64,000 nucleotides of DNA from Mycolicibacterium nivoides (GCF_003855255.1 NZ_CP034072.1:3757975-3821974), one strand, 5' to 3'. Counted from the stretch's first letter, positions 1-10,301 are shown. The notes: a model not told the origin generated them from the sequence alone. Made by a program: numbers and translations.

Positions 1-45
1 TCGCACGAGCGGGAACCGTTTGACGAGGCATACCGTCGAAACTGC

Positions 46-945
46 GTGATCGACGACTATCTGCGTGGCCACGACGGGGTGATCACCCTGGCGCAGGCCA
101 AGCTGGCGGGACTGAGCCAGGACGCGGTCAACCGGAGAGTCCGTTCCGGGAAATGGCTGCGCTGCTCACCAGGGGTGTACTTCGCCGACGATCGGCCATT
201 CACCGAATCAGCCCGGGTCAGGGCTGCTGTGTGGTCGGCGGGGCCGAATGCGGCCGCAAGCGGACTGGCCGCCGCGTGGTGGCACGAGGTGACGAAGTAC
301 CCGCCAGACACGGTTGAGGTCACCATCCCGAGAACGGGGCATCATCCGCAGCGACAAGGCGTCCGTCTGCGCAGGCGCGATCTCGACCCCACTGACATCG
401 TGGAACGCCGCGGGCTGCGGGTCACCGCACTAGCGCTGACCGTGGTCGAAGCGGCGGCCCGGCGAGGTGGCGGCGCCAAGCTCATGGACAACGCGTTGCA
501 GCGCCACACCGAACTGCGCGACCTGTGGCGGGCGCATCTGCGCAACAAGGGCAGGCACGGCTCGCCCGCTGCCCGCAGGCTGCTCATCGCCGCGGCCGAC
601 GGAGCGCGCTCCGAGGCCGAACGTCTGCTGATCAAGCTGCTCAGAGGAGCCCAGATCACCGGATGGAAGGCCAACTACCGCCTGGGCCGATGCGTGATCG
701 ACGTGGCCTTCCCCGCCCACAAACTCGCGATCGAGGCCGACGGCTGGGCGTTCCACAGCGACCAGGAGGTTTTCCAGCACGACCGCGTCAGGCAGAACGA
801 GATCGCGCTGATGGGCTGGCAGGTGCTGCGATTCACCTGGCTGGATCTGACCGAGTATCCGCAGCGGGTGACCGCCGAGATCCGTTTCGCTATCGAGTGC
901 CGCTCAGGCGCTTCAGCCAGCTTCCGAACGGGTGCCGCACGGTGA
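46..945 (+). CDS. DUF559 protein with N-terminal AbiEi-like winged helix
   Basis: 299 aa, GTG start at 46. Residues 10-45 (GVITLAQAKLAGLS...GVYFADD) look like the AbiEi-type winged helix found at the front of many actinobacterial DUF559 proteins. Residues 188-280 form the DUF559 (Vsr/PD-(D/E)XK-like) domain, with acidic residues E190, D219 and E230-x-D232 at the places expected for a metal site. Such proteins are widespread orphans in actinobacteria. Whether they cut DNA is not shown. There is no toxin partner next to it, so the AbiEi part should not be read as a type IV antitoxin. Its 3' end overlaps the end of the convergent DUF1707 gene by 56 bases. Confidence 0.8.
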   Translation: MIDDYLRGHDGVITLAQAKLAGLSQDAVNRRVRSGKWLRCSPGVYFADDRPFTESARVRAAVWSAGPNAAASGLAAAWWHEVTKYPPDTVEVTIPRTGHHPQRQGVRLRRRDLDPTDIVERRGLRVTALALTVVEAAARRGGGAKLMDNALQRHTELRDLWRAHLRNKGRHGSPAARRLLIAAADGARSEAERLLIKLLRGAQITGWKANYRLGRCVIDVAFPAHKLAIEADGWAFHSDQEVFQHDRVRQNEIALMGWQVLRFTWLDLTEYPQRVTAEIRFAIECRSGASASFRTGAAR

Positions 946-1489
946 CCGAACCCATCCGCACGCGGCCACGCACGACGAGGTGCAGCTGATCCGACGGCGG
1001 GCTGGTGCGGACCTTGACCGTGGCGCTGCCGGCGATGGCGTTGACTGCATTCATATCGGCGGTGGCCGAAGGGGGCACGATGAGCTCCGTCGTGCTGCAG
1101 TAGTCGTCGATGACGACCTCCACCACGGGCCCGGGCAGCACCGCAGAGCTGAAGTCGAGGGTCGTGCTGCACAGCCGGGTGTTGAGGTGCAGGGCCGGCG
1201 CCACCCTCCACTGTCCGCGCCGCACGATCGAGGACATCCAGCCACGCAGCTCCTCTGGCGCCGCTGCCGGCAGGTGAGATGCCGGGACCGTCGAGGGCGG
1301 CGCAATCGGCAGGTCCGCCACCACGGCGGCCAACTCGCCGCGAGTGCGGGCGGCCAGTGCGGCGTCGTAGCGCTCGCTGAACTCGTCGAGGGTGATCATG
1401 CCCTCGGCTACCGCGCGTTCGAGCAGTTGTCCCACCTTCGCGCGCTCGGCGTCTGAGACTCGGAGATGGTCGTTCGGGCCTGAGTCCAT
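890..1489 (-). CDS. DUF1707 SHOCT-like domain protein
   Basis: 199 aa. Residues 8-60 (RVSDAERAKVGQLLERAVAEG...LAAVVADLP) match the DUF1707 module of actinobacteria, a short helical domain found at the N-terminus of many cytoplasmic or membrane-linked proteins. The remainder is a repeated beta pattern (VVEVVIDDYCSTTELIVPPSATADM...) like the C-terminal cell-wall-active antibiotic response domain of LiaF-type proteins. No signal peptide or membrane segment is visible. A role in envelope stress is possible from the family but is only an inference. It converges on the DUF559 gene and overlaps it by 56 bases. Confidence 0.75.
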   Translation of the reverse strand: MDSGPNDHLRVSDAERAKVGQLLERAVAEGMITLDEFSERYDAALAARTRGELAAVVADLPIAPPSTVPASHLPAAAPEELRGWMSSIVRRGQWRVAPALHLNTRLCSTTLDFSSAVLPGPVVEVVIDDYCSTTELIVPPSATADMNAVNAIAGSATVKVRTSPPSDQLHLVVRGRVRMGSVTVRHPFGSWLKRLSGTR

Positions 1490-1520
1490 GTCCCGAGGTT
1501 AGGCGAACGACGCCCCGGGT

Positions 1521-2744
1521 TCACGTCCCGAGCTCCACCACCAGATGTCGGATACCGGTGTGCCGGTTGCTGCGGGTCCATTCGACGGGCTTGACCAGAC
1601 GTGCCGACGAGAACCGCTGAAGCACTTCCTCGAACAGCACTCGCAACTCCAGCCGGGCCAGGTTGGCGCCCAGGCAGTAGTGGATTCCGTAGCCGAAACC
1701 CAAGTGCGGGTTGGGCTTACGCGTGATATCGAAGATGTCGGGATCTGAGAACACCAGCGAGTCCCGGTTCGCCGAGCCTTCCCAGACCTGCACCTTCTGC
1801 CCGGCTTCGATGTCACAGCCGCCCAACGTCACCGCTCTGGTCGCGGTGCGGCGTTTGGACGGTGACGGCGAGGTCCAGCGCACCATCTCCTCGATCGCCG
1901 TGGGCAGTTCGCTGAGATCGTCACGCAACAACGCCATCTGCGAAGGGTTTTCGATCAGGGCCAGCAGCCCGCCCGCCACTGAGTTGCGTGTGGTCTCGGC
2001 ACCGGCGCTGAACAGCAGGCTGAAGAACAGGTACAGCTCCAAATCAGACAGCGCCGCGGCTTCATCATCGCGGAATGCGTTGGCCACCACCGAGAGCATG
2101 TCGTCGGTCGGCTCGGCACGTTTGGCGGCGATGAGTTCCTGGCCGTAGGTGTACATCCGCGAGCCGGCCTCCTCGGCCGACATCTGCGCCATGGCCGCAG
2201 AACGCGAACCTCCGAAGTCGAACTGCGGCTCTATCGCGTGGAACAGCCAATGCCGTTCGGATTCAGGCACTCCCAGCAGTATGCAGATCATCTGCATGGG
2301 CAGCTCCGCGGCCACGTCCACCAGGAAGTCGAACGGTTCCCCGGCCACCACCCCGTCGAGCAACCGGCGCGTCCGGGCCCGCAGATCGTCTTCGACCCGC
2401 CGGATCATCCGTGGCGTCAGCCCGGAGCTGACCAGCCGGCGGATCTCGGAGTGCCGTGGGTCGTCCATCATGTTGAGCACCTGCCCGGCGATGGCCAGAT
2501 CCTGCAGCAGCGTGCCGCCGTAGGGCCGGGTGCCGCCGGTCACCGAGGAGTAGGTCTCCGCATCACGCAGCACCGCAAGGGTTTCGGCGTGGGTGGCCAC
2601 CGACCAGAACCCTTCGCCATCCGGCGTATGTTCGGTCGCCGAGTGCCAGTACACCGGGGCTTCGCGACGGTGCGCGGCGAACAATTCGTGCGGAAAACCG
2701 GCAGCGAAGTTGTCCAGGTCGGTGAGGTCGGCCGCCAAACTCAC
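1521..2744 (-). CDS. cyp126: Cytochrome P450, CYP126 family
   Basis: 407 aa haem monooxygenase. The I-helix AGAETT is at 247-252, the ExxR motif at 286-289 and the haem-binding loop [10 protein letters not shown] ends at the ligand C357. The whole sequence, from [12 protein letters not shown] onward, closely resembles M. tuberculosis CYP126A1 (Rv0778) as I remember it, and it sits in the same place next to purB. The natural substrate of CYP126 is not established. The GTG start overlaps the purB stop in a GTGA, so the two genes are translationally coupled and lie in one operon. Confidence 0.9.
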   Translation of the reverse strand: MSLAADLTDLDNFAAGFPHELFAAHRREAPVYWHSATEHTPDGEGFWSVATHAETLAVLRDAETYSSVTGGTRPYGGTLLQDLAIAGQVLNMMDDPRHSEIRRLVSSGLTPRMIRRVEDDLRARTRRLLDGVVAGEPFDFLVDVAAELPMQMICILLGVPESERHWLFHAIEPQFDFGGSRSAAMAQMSAEEAGSRMYTYGQELIAAKRAEPTDDMLSVVANAFRDDEAAALSDLELYLFFSLLFSAGAETTRNSVAGGLLALIENPSQMALLRDDLSELPTAIEEMVRWTSPSPSKRRTATRAVTLGGCDIEAGQKVQVWEGSANRDSLVFSDPDIFDITRKPNPHLGFGYGIHYCLGANLARLELRVLFEEVLQRFSSARLVKPVEWTRSNRHTGIRHLVVELGT

Positions 2745-4165
2745 AAGATGGCGCCCGAGGTGTACTTGGCGGCTTCGGGGTATCGGCTGACCAGTTCATC
2801 GACGGCCGCGACGACCCCGTCGACCTGGGCGCCGGCGGCCCCGGTGAAGGCCTGCTTGTCGGCCAGCGCGGCTTCCAGGGCCGCCCGGTCCAGCGGCAGC
2901 CGCGGGTCGGCTGCCAGGCGGTCCAGCAGGTCGGGCTCCAGACCGCGCTCGCGCATGTCCAGTGCGACGGCGACGGCGTGCTCCTTGATCACCTCGTGCG
3001 CGGTTTCGCGGCCCACGCCGGCGCGCACCGCGGCGATCAGGATGCGGGTGGTGGCCAGGAACGGCAGGTAGCGGTCCAGCTCCCGCTGGATCACCGCCGG
3101 GTAGGCGCCGAATTCGTCGAGCACGGTCAGGAAGGTCTCGGTCTGCCCGTCGATGGCGAAGAACCCGTCCGGCAGCGCCACGCGGCGCACCACCGAGCAG
3201 AACACGTCACCCTCGTTCCACTGCGCACCGGCCAGCTCGGCGGCCATCGAGGCGTAGCCGCGCAGCACCACCTGCAGGCCGTTGACCCGTTCACACGACC
3301 GGGTGTTCATCTTGTGCGGCATGGCCGAGGAGCCGACCTGACCGGGCGCGAAGCCTTCGGTGACCAGCTCGTGGCCGGCCATCAGCCGGATGGTGTGCGC
3401 CAGCGAGGACGGCCCGGCACCCACCTGCACCAGCGCCGAGAGCACATCGTGGTCCAGCGAACGCGGGTACACCTGCCCGACGCTGGTGAAAACCTCTGTG
3501 AATCCCAGGAATTGGGCGACCCGCCGTTCCAGCTCGGCGAGCTTGGAGGTGTCCCCGTCGAACAGGTCGAGCATGTCCTGGGCGGTGCCCATCGGGCCTT
3601 TGATGCCGCGCAGCGGGTAGCGGTCGATCAGCTCACGCAACCGGGTCAGGGCCACCAGCGTCTCTTCGGCGGCAGAGGCGAACCGCTTGCCCAATGTGGT
3701 GGCCTGGGCCGCCACATTGTGCGACCGGCCGGCCATCACCAGATCGCGGTATACGACGGAACGTTCGGCCAGCCGGGCCACCACCGCGACGCCGTGGGCG
3801 AACACCAGCTCAAGCGAGCTGCGGATCTGCAGCTGTTCGACATTCTCGGTGAGGTCGCGGCTGGTCATGCCCTTGTGGACGTGCTCGTGTCCGGCCAGCG
3901 CATTGAACTCCTCGATGCGGGCCTTGACGTCGTGGCGGGTGACCCGCTCGCGCGCCGCGATCGAGGCGAGGTCGACGTTCTCCAGGACCCGCTCGTAGTC
4001 GTCGATCACGCCGTCGGGCACCGGGACGCCCAGCTCGGCCTGCGCGCGCAGCACGGCGAGCCAGAGTCGGCGTTCGGCGACGATCTTGGCCTCCGGCGAC
4101 CAGATCGCGACCATTTCGTCGCTGGCGTAGCGGTTTGCCAGAACATTCGGGATCGTCACGAACAC
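2741..4165 (-). CDS. purB: Adenylosuccinate lyase
   Basis: 474 aa. Purine biosynthesis: splits SAICAR to AICAR and adenylosuccinate to AMP, releasing fumarate, as a cytosolic homotetramer. The fumarase/aspartase superfamily signature [10 protein letters not shown] is at 278-287, TSRDLTENV at 101-109 and the RSHNVAAQ histidine segment at 147-154. Length is normal for actinobacterial PurB. It is the first gene of the purB-cyp126 pair; purD lies 5 kb away on the same strand. Confidence 0.97.
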   Translation of the reverse strand: MFVTIPNVLANRYASDEMVAIWSPEAKIVAERRLWLAVLRAQAELGVPVPDGVIDDYERVLENVDLASIAARERVTRHDVKARIEEFNALAGHEHVHKGMTSRDLTENVEQLQIRSSLELVFAHGVAVVARLAERSVVYRDLVMAGRSHNVAAQATTLGKRFASAAEETLVALTRLRELIDRYPLRGIKGPMGTAQDMLDLFDGDTSKLAELERRVAQFLGFTEVFTSVGQVYPRSLDHDVLSALVQVGAGPSSLAHTIRLMAGHELVTEGFAPGQVGSSAMPHKMNTRSCERVNGLQVVLRGYASMAAELAGAQWNEGDVFCSVVRRVALPDGFFAIDGQTETFLTVLDEFGAYPAVIQRELDRYLPFLATTRILIAAVRAGVGRETAHEVIKEHAVAVALDMRERGLEPDLLDRLAADPRLPLDRAALEAALADKQAFTGAAGAQVDGVVAAVDELVSRYPEAAKYTSGAIL

Positions 4166-4209
4166 ACAGCTTACGGCCCAGGCCGCGGTACCAATGAGAC
4201 AGTGGACGG

Positions 4210-5937
4210 ATGTACTTCGTCGGACTCGACCTCGCGTGGGGCGAGAAGAACCAGACAGGCGTGGCCGCCATCGACTCCGGTGGGCGGGTCCTTCACGTCG
4301 GTGTGGCGCAGGACGACGACGATATCGCCGCGGCCATAGAGCCTTACGTCAGCGGCGACTGCCTGGTTGCCATCGATGCGCCGCTGATCGTGAAGAACCC
4401 GACGGGCCACCGGCCGTGCGAACGGGATCTCAATCGGGACTTCCAGCGGTTCGACGCCGGGGCACGCCCGGCGTTCACCGAGCGACCCGAGTTCAAGCAT
4501 CCCCGTGGCGCGCGTATCGCGTCGGCTCTGGGCCTCGACATGGATCCGTCATCGCCGTCCAACCGTCGCGCGATCGAGGTCTATCCGCACCCGGCGAGCG
4601 TCGTGCTCTTCGGACTCGACAAGACCCTGAAATACAAGCGCGGCACGTTCGGCGACCGGCAGCGCGAACTGCTGAGGCTGATGACGTTCATCGAGGAGCT
4701 CGACGGAGCGACGCCGCGGCTGCGGGCGAACCGCAATGTCAGCTGGGTGGAACTGCGCAAGCGGATCGAGGCCGCCACCCGGCCCGGGCAACTCGACCGC
4801 GACGAGGACCCCGTCGACGCCCTGCTGTGCGCCTACATCGCGCTGTACTGGTATCACCGGCCCGAGGATGTGACGATCTACGGCGACTACGACTCGGGCT
4901 ACATCGTCACGCCGTCCCTGCCCGCATCTCGCCTGCCGCGGCCTCGACCCGCACCGGTCCGCGAGGCAGCGCCGTCGACGGCTGTCGCCGAATACGCTGC
5001 CCGGCGCCCGGACCTGGTGGCCGCCACCGAGCAGTACCTCAAGCTGGTCACCAGCCTGCTCGACGAGGCGGGCATCAACTACCTCAGCATCACGGCCCGC
5101 ACCAAGAGCGTCGATTCGTTCGCCATGAAAGCCGACCGCCGTGCGGCCGACGGCACGCGGATGTACACCGATCCACTCGTGGAGATCACCGATCAGGTGG
5201 GCCTGCGCGTCATCACCTATCTGCGTGAGGACGTCGACGCGGTGGCCAATCTGCTGGCCGAGGAGATGCGGCTGCTCGACGACCAGGACATGGGTCTGCA
5301 GACCGCCCGTCAGGGCCGGTGGGGCTACGCGAGCCGGCACCTGCTGTTCGGGGTCGAAGGCGAACAGTATCCGGCGTCCATTCAGGTCCGTACCGTGCTG
5401 CAGCACGCGTGGGCCGAGTTCGAGCATGACGTGCGGTACAAGGGTTCGATACCGGCCGAGCACGTCAGCGAACTGGACCGCCGGTTCACGCTGGCCGCCG
5501 GACTGCTGGAGCTGGCCGACCGCGAGTTCACCGAGATCCGGGAACGGCTGCGGCAGACCATGACCGAAGGGGAGGGAGAGGACGAGTCCCCGGGGTTTTC
5601 CAGGGACGCGCGCATCGCCACCCCGGTGCTGGCCACCTACCTGGGCAACCGCTTCCCCGACGCCGGCTGGTCGCGCACGGACCACTACGGCTGGATCTCA
5701 GGGTTACTGCTCGAGCTCGGCATCACCTCACTGGACGCGCTGACGAGCGTGCTGGATTCAGTGGACACCGACGAGATAAACCGGCTGATGGACTACCGGT
5801 ACCCGCCGGGCGCGGTGCGCCGCCTGGACGACGCGTTGTTGGCCGTGTTCGAAGACCGCTATATCGAACTGGACGGAAATGCGCACCGGATCGCTCTGCT
5901 GCAGAACCGGATTGAAAAGCTGCGCAAAGATTCCTAG
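4210..5937 (+). CDS. relZ: DUF429 (RNase HII-type) and RelA/SpoT synthetase fusion, RelZ type
   Basis: 575 aa. Residues 1-235 are a DUF429 domain with an RNase H-like fold and acidic residues D7, D56, E123 and D203. Residues 265-420 are a (p)ppGpp synthetase domain: R297-x-K299, K307, DQVGLR at 328-333, GYASRH at 372-377, QVRT at 392-395 and HAWAEFEHDVRYK at 399-411. There is no HD hydrolase domain. This is the architecture of M. smegmatis MS_RHII-RSD (RelZ, MSMEG_5849), reported to have both alarmone synthetase and RNase HII activity. A proline- and arginine-rich linker at 238-256 joins the halves. It diverges from purB and overlaps the end of the convergent permease gene by 4 bases. Confidence 0.88.
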   Translation: MYFVGLDLAWGEKNQTGVAAIDSGGRVLHVGVAQDDDDIAAAIEPYVSGDCLVAIDAPLIVKNPTGHRPCERDLNRDFQRFDAGARPAFTERPEFKHPRGARIASALGLDMDPSSPSNRRAIEVYPHPASVVLFGLDKTLKYKRGTFGDRQRELLRLMTFIEELDGATPRLRANRNVSWVELRKRIEAATRPGQLDRDEDPVDALLCAYIALYWYHRPEDVTIYGDYDSGYIVTPSLPASRLPRPRPAPVREAAPSTAVAEYAARRPDLVAATEQYLKLVTSLLDEAGINYLSITARTKSVDSFAMKADRRAADGTRMYTDPLVEITDQVGLRVITYLREDVDAVANLLAEEMRLLDDQDMGLQTARQGRWGYASRHLLFGVEGEQYPASIQVRTVLQHAWAEFEHDVRYKGSIPAEHVSELDRRFTLAAGLLELADREFTEIRERLRQTMTEGEGEDESPGFSRDARIATPVLATYLGNRFPDAGWSRTDHYGWISGLLLELGITSLDALTSVLDSVDTDEINRLMDYRYPPGAVRRLDDALLAVFEDRYIELDGNAHRIALLQNRIEKLRKDS

Positions 5938-7373
5938 GGCGCGTCGGCGAGGTGGGTTGGGTCGGTGATGCCTGGCCCACGGATGCCCAGTTGACGATTG
6001 ATCAGCATCGTGACGCCGAACAGGACGACGCCGATGACGATGAGGGCGAGCGCCAGAATGTACTGCTCCGGCGGTCGTCCCGAGGTGGGCAGCACCAGGT
6101 ACACCGAGGCGATGAAGCCGATGACGGGCAGTGCGGTCGGAGTCTTGAAGTGCCCGCCCTCTTCCCGGACATCACGCCGCAGCACCAGGACCGCGACGTT
6201 GACCACCGAGAAGACCGCGAGCAACAACAGCGACGTGGTGCCACCGAGGATCGCGACCGTATCTCCGCTCGCGAACGCCGACACGTAGAAGATCAGGCCG
6301 AACGCGATGAGCGTGGTGAACACGATTGCCACCCAGGGGGTGTGCCGCTTCGGGTGCACCGCGCCCAGCACCGGTGGCAGCACATGCTGACGGGCCATGC
6401 CGTAGATCAGCCGACTGGCCATCAGCATGTTGATCAGCGCGGTGTTCGATACCGCGAACATCGAGATGATCGGCAGGATGTTCGCGAACGGGAGCCCGGG
6501 TGCGGCCGTCTCCATGACCTTCACCAGGGGTGACGAGTCGGCCTCGGATAGTTCCCCGACCGGTACCAGCGCGACGGCGATGATGGCCACGACGACGTAG
6601 ACGAGGCCGGCAATCCCGAGGCCCGTCAACAACACCTTGGGGAAGATCCGCACCGGATCCTTGGTTTCCTCGGCCATATTGACCGAATCTTCGAAGCCGA
6701 CCATCGCGAAGAACGCCAGCGATGTCGCCGCGGTGACGGCGATGAAGGCGTTCTTCTCCCCGGACGTGTCGAACGCGACAACCCGGGAGAAGTCGACGTC
6801 GACACCGCTGACGATGGCCCACAGTCCGACCACGACGACGATCACCAGGCCGGTGATCTCCACGAACGTGAGAAAGACGTTGAGCTTGACGCTCTCGCTG
6901 ACGCCTCGCAGATTCACCGTGGCGATCAATGCCATGAACAGCAGCGCCAGCGCGACCGTGCCGAGCCGCTGCCAGCTGAAGATATGGTCGAAGTTCACCT
7001 CGACCGCGTCGAAGAAGCTGATCGCGAAGAAGCGCGAAGCCGTTGAGGCCGAAGTGATTCCGGAGCACATCACCACGAAGGCCACCAGGAAGGTGACGAA
7101 CTGGATGCCAAATGCCTTGTGCGCGTACAGCGCTGCGCCGGCAGCCTGCGGGTACTTGGTGACCAGCTCGAGATAGCTGAACGCGGTGATGGTGGCGATC
7201 AGGAACGCCGCCAGGAACGGGAGCCACGCGGCGCCGCCGACCTCCTTGGCGACCTGCCCGGTCAGCGCGTAGACACCCGTGCCGAGGATGTCACCGACGA
7301 CGAACAGAAGTAACAGTCCGGGCCCCATCACCCGCTTGAGCTGTGGCGCCTCCGCGGTTGCGGGTTGCGACAT
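5934..7373 (-). CDS. APC-family amino acid permease
   Basis: 479 aa integral membrane protein with about 12 hydrophobic segments starting at residue 15. The first helix (MGPGLLLLFVVGDILGTGVY) carries the G-x-G kink typical of the amino acid-polyamine-organocation superfamily. Substrate cannot be named from sequence; basic or neutral amino acids are usual for this type. The start lies 10 bases after the stop of the TetR gene on the same strand, so the two are probably one transcript and the permease is the likely target of that regulator. Confidence 0.88.
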   Translation of the reverse strand: MSQPATAEAPQLKRVMGPGLLLLFVVGDILGTGVYALTGQVAKEVGGAAWLPFLAAFLIATITAFSYLELVTKYPQAAGAALYAHKAFGIQFVTFLVAFVVMCSGITSASTASRFFAISFFDAVEVNFDHIFSWQRLGTVALALLFMALIATVNLRGVSESVKLNVFLTFVEITGLVIVVVVGLWAIVSGVDVDFSRVVAFDTSGEKNAFIAVTAATSLAFFAMVGFEDSVNMAEETKDPVRIFPKVLLTGLGIAGLVYVVVAIIAVALVPVGELSEADSSPLVKVMETAAPGLPFANILPIISMFAVSNTALINMLMASRLIYGMARQHVLPPVLGAVHPKRHTPWVAIVFTTLIAFGLIFYVSAFASGDTVAILGGTTSLLLLAVFSVVNVAVLVLRRDVREEGGHFKTPTALPVIGFIASVYLVLPTSGRPPEQYILALALIVIGVVLFGVTMLINRQLGIRGPGITDPTHLADAP

Positions 7374-7383
7374 TCCCCCTCCT

Positions 7384-8022
7384 TCAGCCGGTCAGACGCG
7401 TACCCGCCCGTTCGTCGACGGGCGCCAGCACGTCGATGACGTCGATCAATGTGGCGCGGGCACTGGCTCTGGGCCCCTCCCCTTCGTCGACTAACGATGC
7501 CACGACTGCCCCGTCGACCGCACGCACCAGGGCCGTGACCAGTTCGGCCCGCACCGAGCGGCCCGAGCGTTCCACCACCTCGACCACAGCGTCGGTGCGC
7601 TGTTGCAGTATGCGGCGCTGAACATCGCGCAGCCCGGGCTGGCGGGCGCAGGCGATGTAGCGCTCGTAGCGCGAGATCAACTCCTCCGTTCCGTGCCGCT
7701 CCGGGGACTCCCCGAGCAACAAATCGACGAGGACGTCGGCGGTCGATTCGGCCCCCCGGCGCCGCCGCGACAGCGCAGCCACACCGGCGCTGAGTTGTTC
7801 GGCTTCTCGGGTTCCGATGTACTCGACAGCCTTGGCGATGAGGTCGTCCAGTGAGGAGAAGTAGTACGTCGTCGAGGCCAGCGGGAGGCCGGCGCGGCGC
7901 GCCACGGCACGATGCCGGACGGCGTCGAAACCGCCCTCGCAAAGCAACTCAGCGGCCGCCCTGACGAGGGCGTACCGCCTACGCTCCCCTTTGGGAGTGA
8001 CCGCTGCCGTCACCTTCCACAT
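7384..8022 (-). CDS. TetR-family transcriptional regulator
   Basis: 212 aa. Helix-turn-helix at about residues 17-60 (RYALVRAAAELLCEGGFDAVRHRAVARRAG...TTYYFSS), with a ligand domain of ordinary length after it. Position corresponds to Rv0775 in the M. tuberculosis order. It is first in a two-gene unit with the APC permease and diverges from the esterase gene; the 126-base gap holds direct repeats that may be its operator. The ligand is unknown. Confidence 0.85.
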   Translation of the reverse strand: MWKVTAAVTPKGERRRYALVRAAAELLCEGGFDAVRHRAVARRAGLPLASTTYYFSSLDDLIAKAVEYIGTREAEQLSAGVAALSRRRRGAESTADVLVDLLLGESPERHGTEELISRYERYIACARQPGLRDVQRRILQQRTDAVVEVVERSGRSVRAELVTALVRAVDGAVVASLVDEGEGPRASARATLIDVIDVLAPVDERAGTRLTG

Positions 8023-8099
8023 GCTGCCAGCCGGGCCCCCTGCACATCGGGCTTTCGGTCAATCATCAGGCTTTGCTCAGGTTTTTCCGGCGCGTCGGC

Positions 8100-8129
8100 A
8101 ATGCCACGGGAATGCCACTGGCCGATGCC
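8100..8129. promoter_or_regulatory. Direct repeats AATGCCAC between tetR and esterase genes
   Basis: AATGCCAC occurs at 8100-8107 and 8111-8118 (11 bases apart), with a third ATGCCA at 8124-8129. The location, in the divergent promoter region next to a TetR gene, suggests a regulator site, but TetR proteins normally use inverted rather than direct repeats. Weak evidence. Confidence 0.25.
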
Positions 8130-8148
8130 ATTGTCGGGCGATGGCAAG

Positions 8149-8982
8149 ATGGCCCGCATGCCCAACTTGACCCGTCGCGCAGTCCTGCGCCTCGGCGTCG
8201 GTGCGGCTGCCGGCGCCGCCGGTGCTGTAGCCCTCGCCTCCGCCCCTGTCTCACCGGCCAGCCCTGCGGCCGCCCCGACGTTCACCAGTGGCTCGTTCGT
8301 ATCGGCCGCGCGTGGCGGGACGAACACCAACTGGGCGATCGCGCGCCCACCGGGCCAGACTGGCAAACTCCGCCCGGTGATCGCCCTGCACGGCAAAGGA
8401 CAGGATGCGGCCGGAGTGATGGCCGGCGGGGTGGAACAGGGTCTCGCCGAGGCGGTGGCGGCCGGGCTGCCGCCGTTCGCGGTGGTCGCGGTCGACGGCG
8501 GCGGAAGTTATTGGCACAAACGCGCATCCGGTGAGGATTCGGGCGCGATGGTGCTCGACGAGCTGATTCCGATGCTCGGCGATCAGGGCCTGGACACCTC
8601 GCGGGTGGGGTTCCTGGGCTGGTCGATGGGCGGTTACGGCGCCCTGCTGCTGGGCTCGCGGCTCGGACCTGCGCGCACCGCGGCGATCTGCGCGGTCAGT
8701 CCGGCGCTCTGGACATCCTCAGGGGCCGCCGCACCCGGGGCCTTCGACAGCGCGGCGGACTACGCCGCCAACAGTGTCTGGAGTCAGCCCGCGCTGGGGT
8801 CGATCCCGATCCGGATCGATTGCGGCAACAGCGATCCGTTCTATTCGGCCACCAAGCAGTTCATCGCCGAGCTGCCCAATCCCCCGGCCGGCGGCTTCTC
8901 CCCCGGCGGGCATGACGGCAGCTTCTGGAGTTCGCAGCTGCCCGCCGAGATCACCTGGATGGCTCCACTGCTGGTCGCCTAG
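8149..8982 (+). CDS. Tat-exported alpha/beta hydrolase (esterase), Rv0774c-like
   Basis: 277 aa from the ATG at 8149; the ATG at 8158 is equally possible. The N-terminus has a twin-arginine signal ([11 protein letters not shown]) and a long alanine-rich hydrophobic stretch, so it should be exported folded. The nucleophile elbow is GWSMGGYG with Ser159. Aspartate in [11 protein letters not shown] and histidine in GGHDGSFW complete a plausible triad. The place next to purD and likeness to the feruloyl-esterase/mycolyltransferase-type fold point to Rv0774c, described as an esterase. It converges on purD and overlaps it by 4 bases. Confidence 0.82.
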   Translation: MARMPNLTRRAVLRLGVGAAAGAAGAVALASAPVSPASPAAAPTFTSGSFVSAARGGTNTNWAIARPPGQTGKLRPVIALHGKGQDAAGVMAGGVEQGLAEAVAAGLPPFAVVAVDGGGSYWHKRASGEDSGAMVLDELIPMLGDQGLDTSRVGFLGWSMGGYGALLLGSRLGPARTAAICAVSPALWTSSGAAAPGAFDSAADYAANSVWSQPALGSIPIRIDCGNSDPFYSATKQFIAELPNPPAGGFSPGGHDGSFWSSQLPAEITWMAPLLVA

Positions 8983-10247
8983 AGGGTGATGCGCCCTTCG
9001 GCGGCGGCCAGACCGATGTCGCTGCGGAAGTGGCTGCCCGGCAACCGGATCGACTTGACGAGCGCGTAGGCCGCCTCACGTGCGGCAGGCAGGTCCGCTC
9101 CGGTGCCGACCACCGAGAGCACGCGACCGCCCGAGGACACCACCTCACCGTCCTCGCGGCGCGCGGTGCCGGCGTGCAGCACACCATCGGCTTCCGATCC
9201 GTGAATGACGTCGCCGACGCGCGGCCGGCCCGGGTAGTTCTCCGCGGCCACCACGACCGCCACGGCGTAGCCGTCCTGCCACTGCAGGTCGCCGAATGAG
9301 GCGAGCTCGCCGGTGGCCGCGGCGTTCAGCAGTTGCCCCAGCGGTGAATCAAGCAGGGCCAGAACCGATTGCGTTTCCGGGTCACCGAAGCGGCAGTTGA
9401 ACTCCACCACCGCCGGACCGTTCGAGGTGATCGCCAAACCTGCGTAGAGCAGGCCCGAGAACGAGCTGCCACGCGCAACCAGTTCCGCCGCAACGGGTTT
9501 GACCACCTCGTCGACGATCTGGTTCTTCACCGAGTCCGGCAGCCAGGGCAACGGGGCGTACGCACCCATCCCGCCGGTGTTCGGCCCGGTGTCTCCGTCG
9601 CCGACCCGCTTGAAGTCCTGCGCGGGCAGCAGCGGCACCACCGTGGCGCCGTCGACCACACAGAACAGCGACACCTCGGGACCGTCCAGGAACGACTCAA
9701 GCAGCACCGGGTGCCCGGAGTCGAGCAAGCTGGCGGCATGGGCGCGGGCGGCGTCGCGATCGGCGCTGACCACCACCCCCTTGCCTGCGGCCAGACCGTC
9801 GTCCTTGACCACCCACGCGGCCTGGCCGGCGGGCGGACCGAAACGGTCCAGCGCGGCGTCGAGGCGAGCCGGGTTGTCGACGATCTCGCTGCTCGCGGTA
9901 CGCACCCCGGCCGCGGCCATGACGTCCTTGGCGAAGGCCTTCGAGCCCTCGATGCGGGCGGCGTCCTTGCTCGCGCCGAAGCAGGCGATTCCCGCGGCGC
10001 GCACGGCGTCGGCCACGCCGAGTACCAGCGGAACCTCGGGACCGATCACCACGAGGTCGCTCTGGAGGCGCTGGGCCAGCTTGACCACGGCCTCACCGGA
10101 GGTGATGTCGACGTCGTACTGATCGGCAATGGACTGGGTGCCGGCGTTGCCCGGTGCCACCGCCAACTCCTCGACCTGCGGATCGCGGCGCAGGGCCAGC
10201 AGCAGAGCGTGTTCACGGGCACCGGATCCGATAACGAGGACGCGCAC
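8979..10247 (-). CDS. purD: Phosphoribosylamine-glycine ligase (GAR synthetase)
   Basis: 422 aa. ATP-grasp enzyme of de novo purine synthesis: joins glycine to 5-phosphoribosylamine. The start was set at the GTG giving [12 protein letters not shown], since GSGARE is the conserved beginning of PurD; a longer reading frame to 10310 would run through the promoter inverted repeat. Conserved segments include the ATP-grasp stretch [14 protein letters not shown], the segment [12 protein letters not shown] and [11 protein letters not shown] near the end of the ATP site. Length equals that of other mycobacterial PurD proteins. Divergent from the CYP125-like gene. Confidence 0.95.
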   Translation of the reverse strand: MRVLVIGSGAREHALLLALRRDPQVEELAVAPGNAGTQSIADQYDVDITSGEAVVKLAQRLQSDLVVIGPEVPLVLGVADAVRAAGIACFGASKDAARIEGSKAFAKDVMAAAGVRTASSEIVDNPARLDAALDRFGPPAGQAAWVVKDDGLAAGKGVVVSADRDAARAHAASLLDSGHPVLLESFLDGPEVSLFCVVDGATVVPLLPAQDFKRVGDGDTGPNTGGMGAYAPLPWLPDSVKNQIVDEVVKPVAAELVARGSSFSGLLYAGLAITSNGPAVVEFNCRFGDPETQSVLALLDSPLGQLLNAAATGELASFGDLQWQDGYAVAVVVAAENYPGRPRVGDVIHGSEADGVLHAGTARREDGEVVSSGGRVLSVVGTGADLPAAREAAYALVKSIRLPGSHFRSDIGLAAAEGRITL

Positions 10248-10274
10248 GGTCGTAGCGTAGCGGGAAACCTTCGG

Positions 10275-10301
10275 CCATACACTTGACGCCACAGTGTATG
10301 G
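10275..10301. promoter_or_regulatory. Perfect 9-base inverted repeat, putative operator
   Basis: CCATACACT (10275-10283) and AGTGTATGG (10293-10301) are perfect inverted arms with a 9-base spacer. The element sits between purD and the P450 gene that is followed by a TetR gene at 11628, and overlaps a TTGACG that could be a -35 box. It is the best candidate binding site for that TetR protein. Confidence 0.6.

Noticed and set aside
46..945. AbiEi-like N-terminus as antitoxin of a type IV toxin-antitoxin system
   Set aside because: No AbiEii-like nucleotidyltransferase lies beside it, and this winged helix plus DUF559 layout is common in solitary actinobacterial genes.
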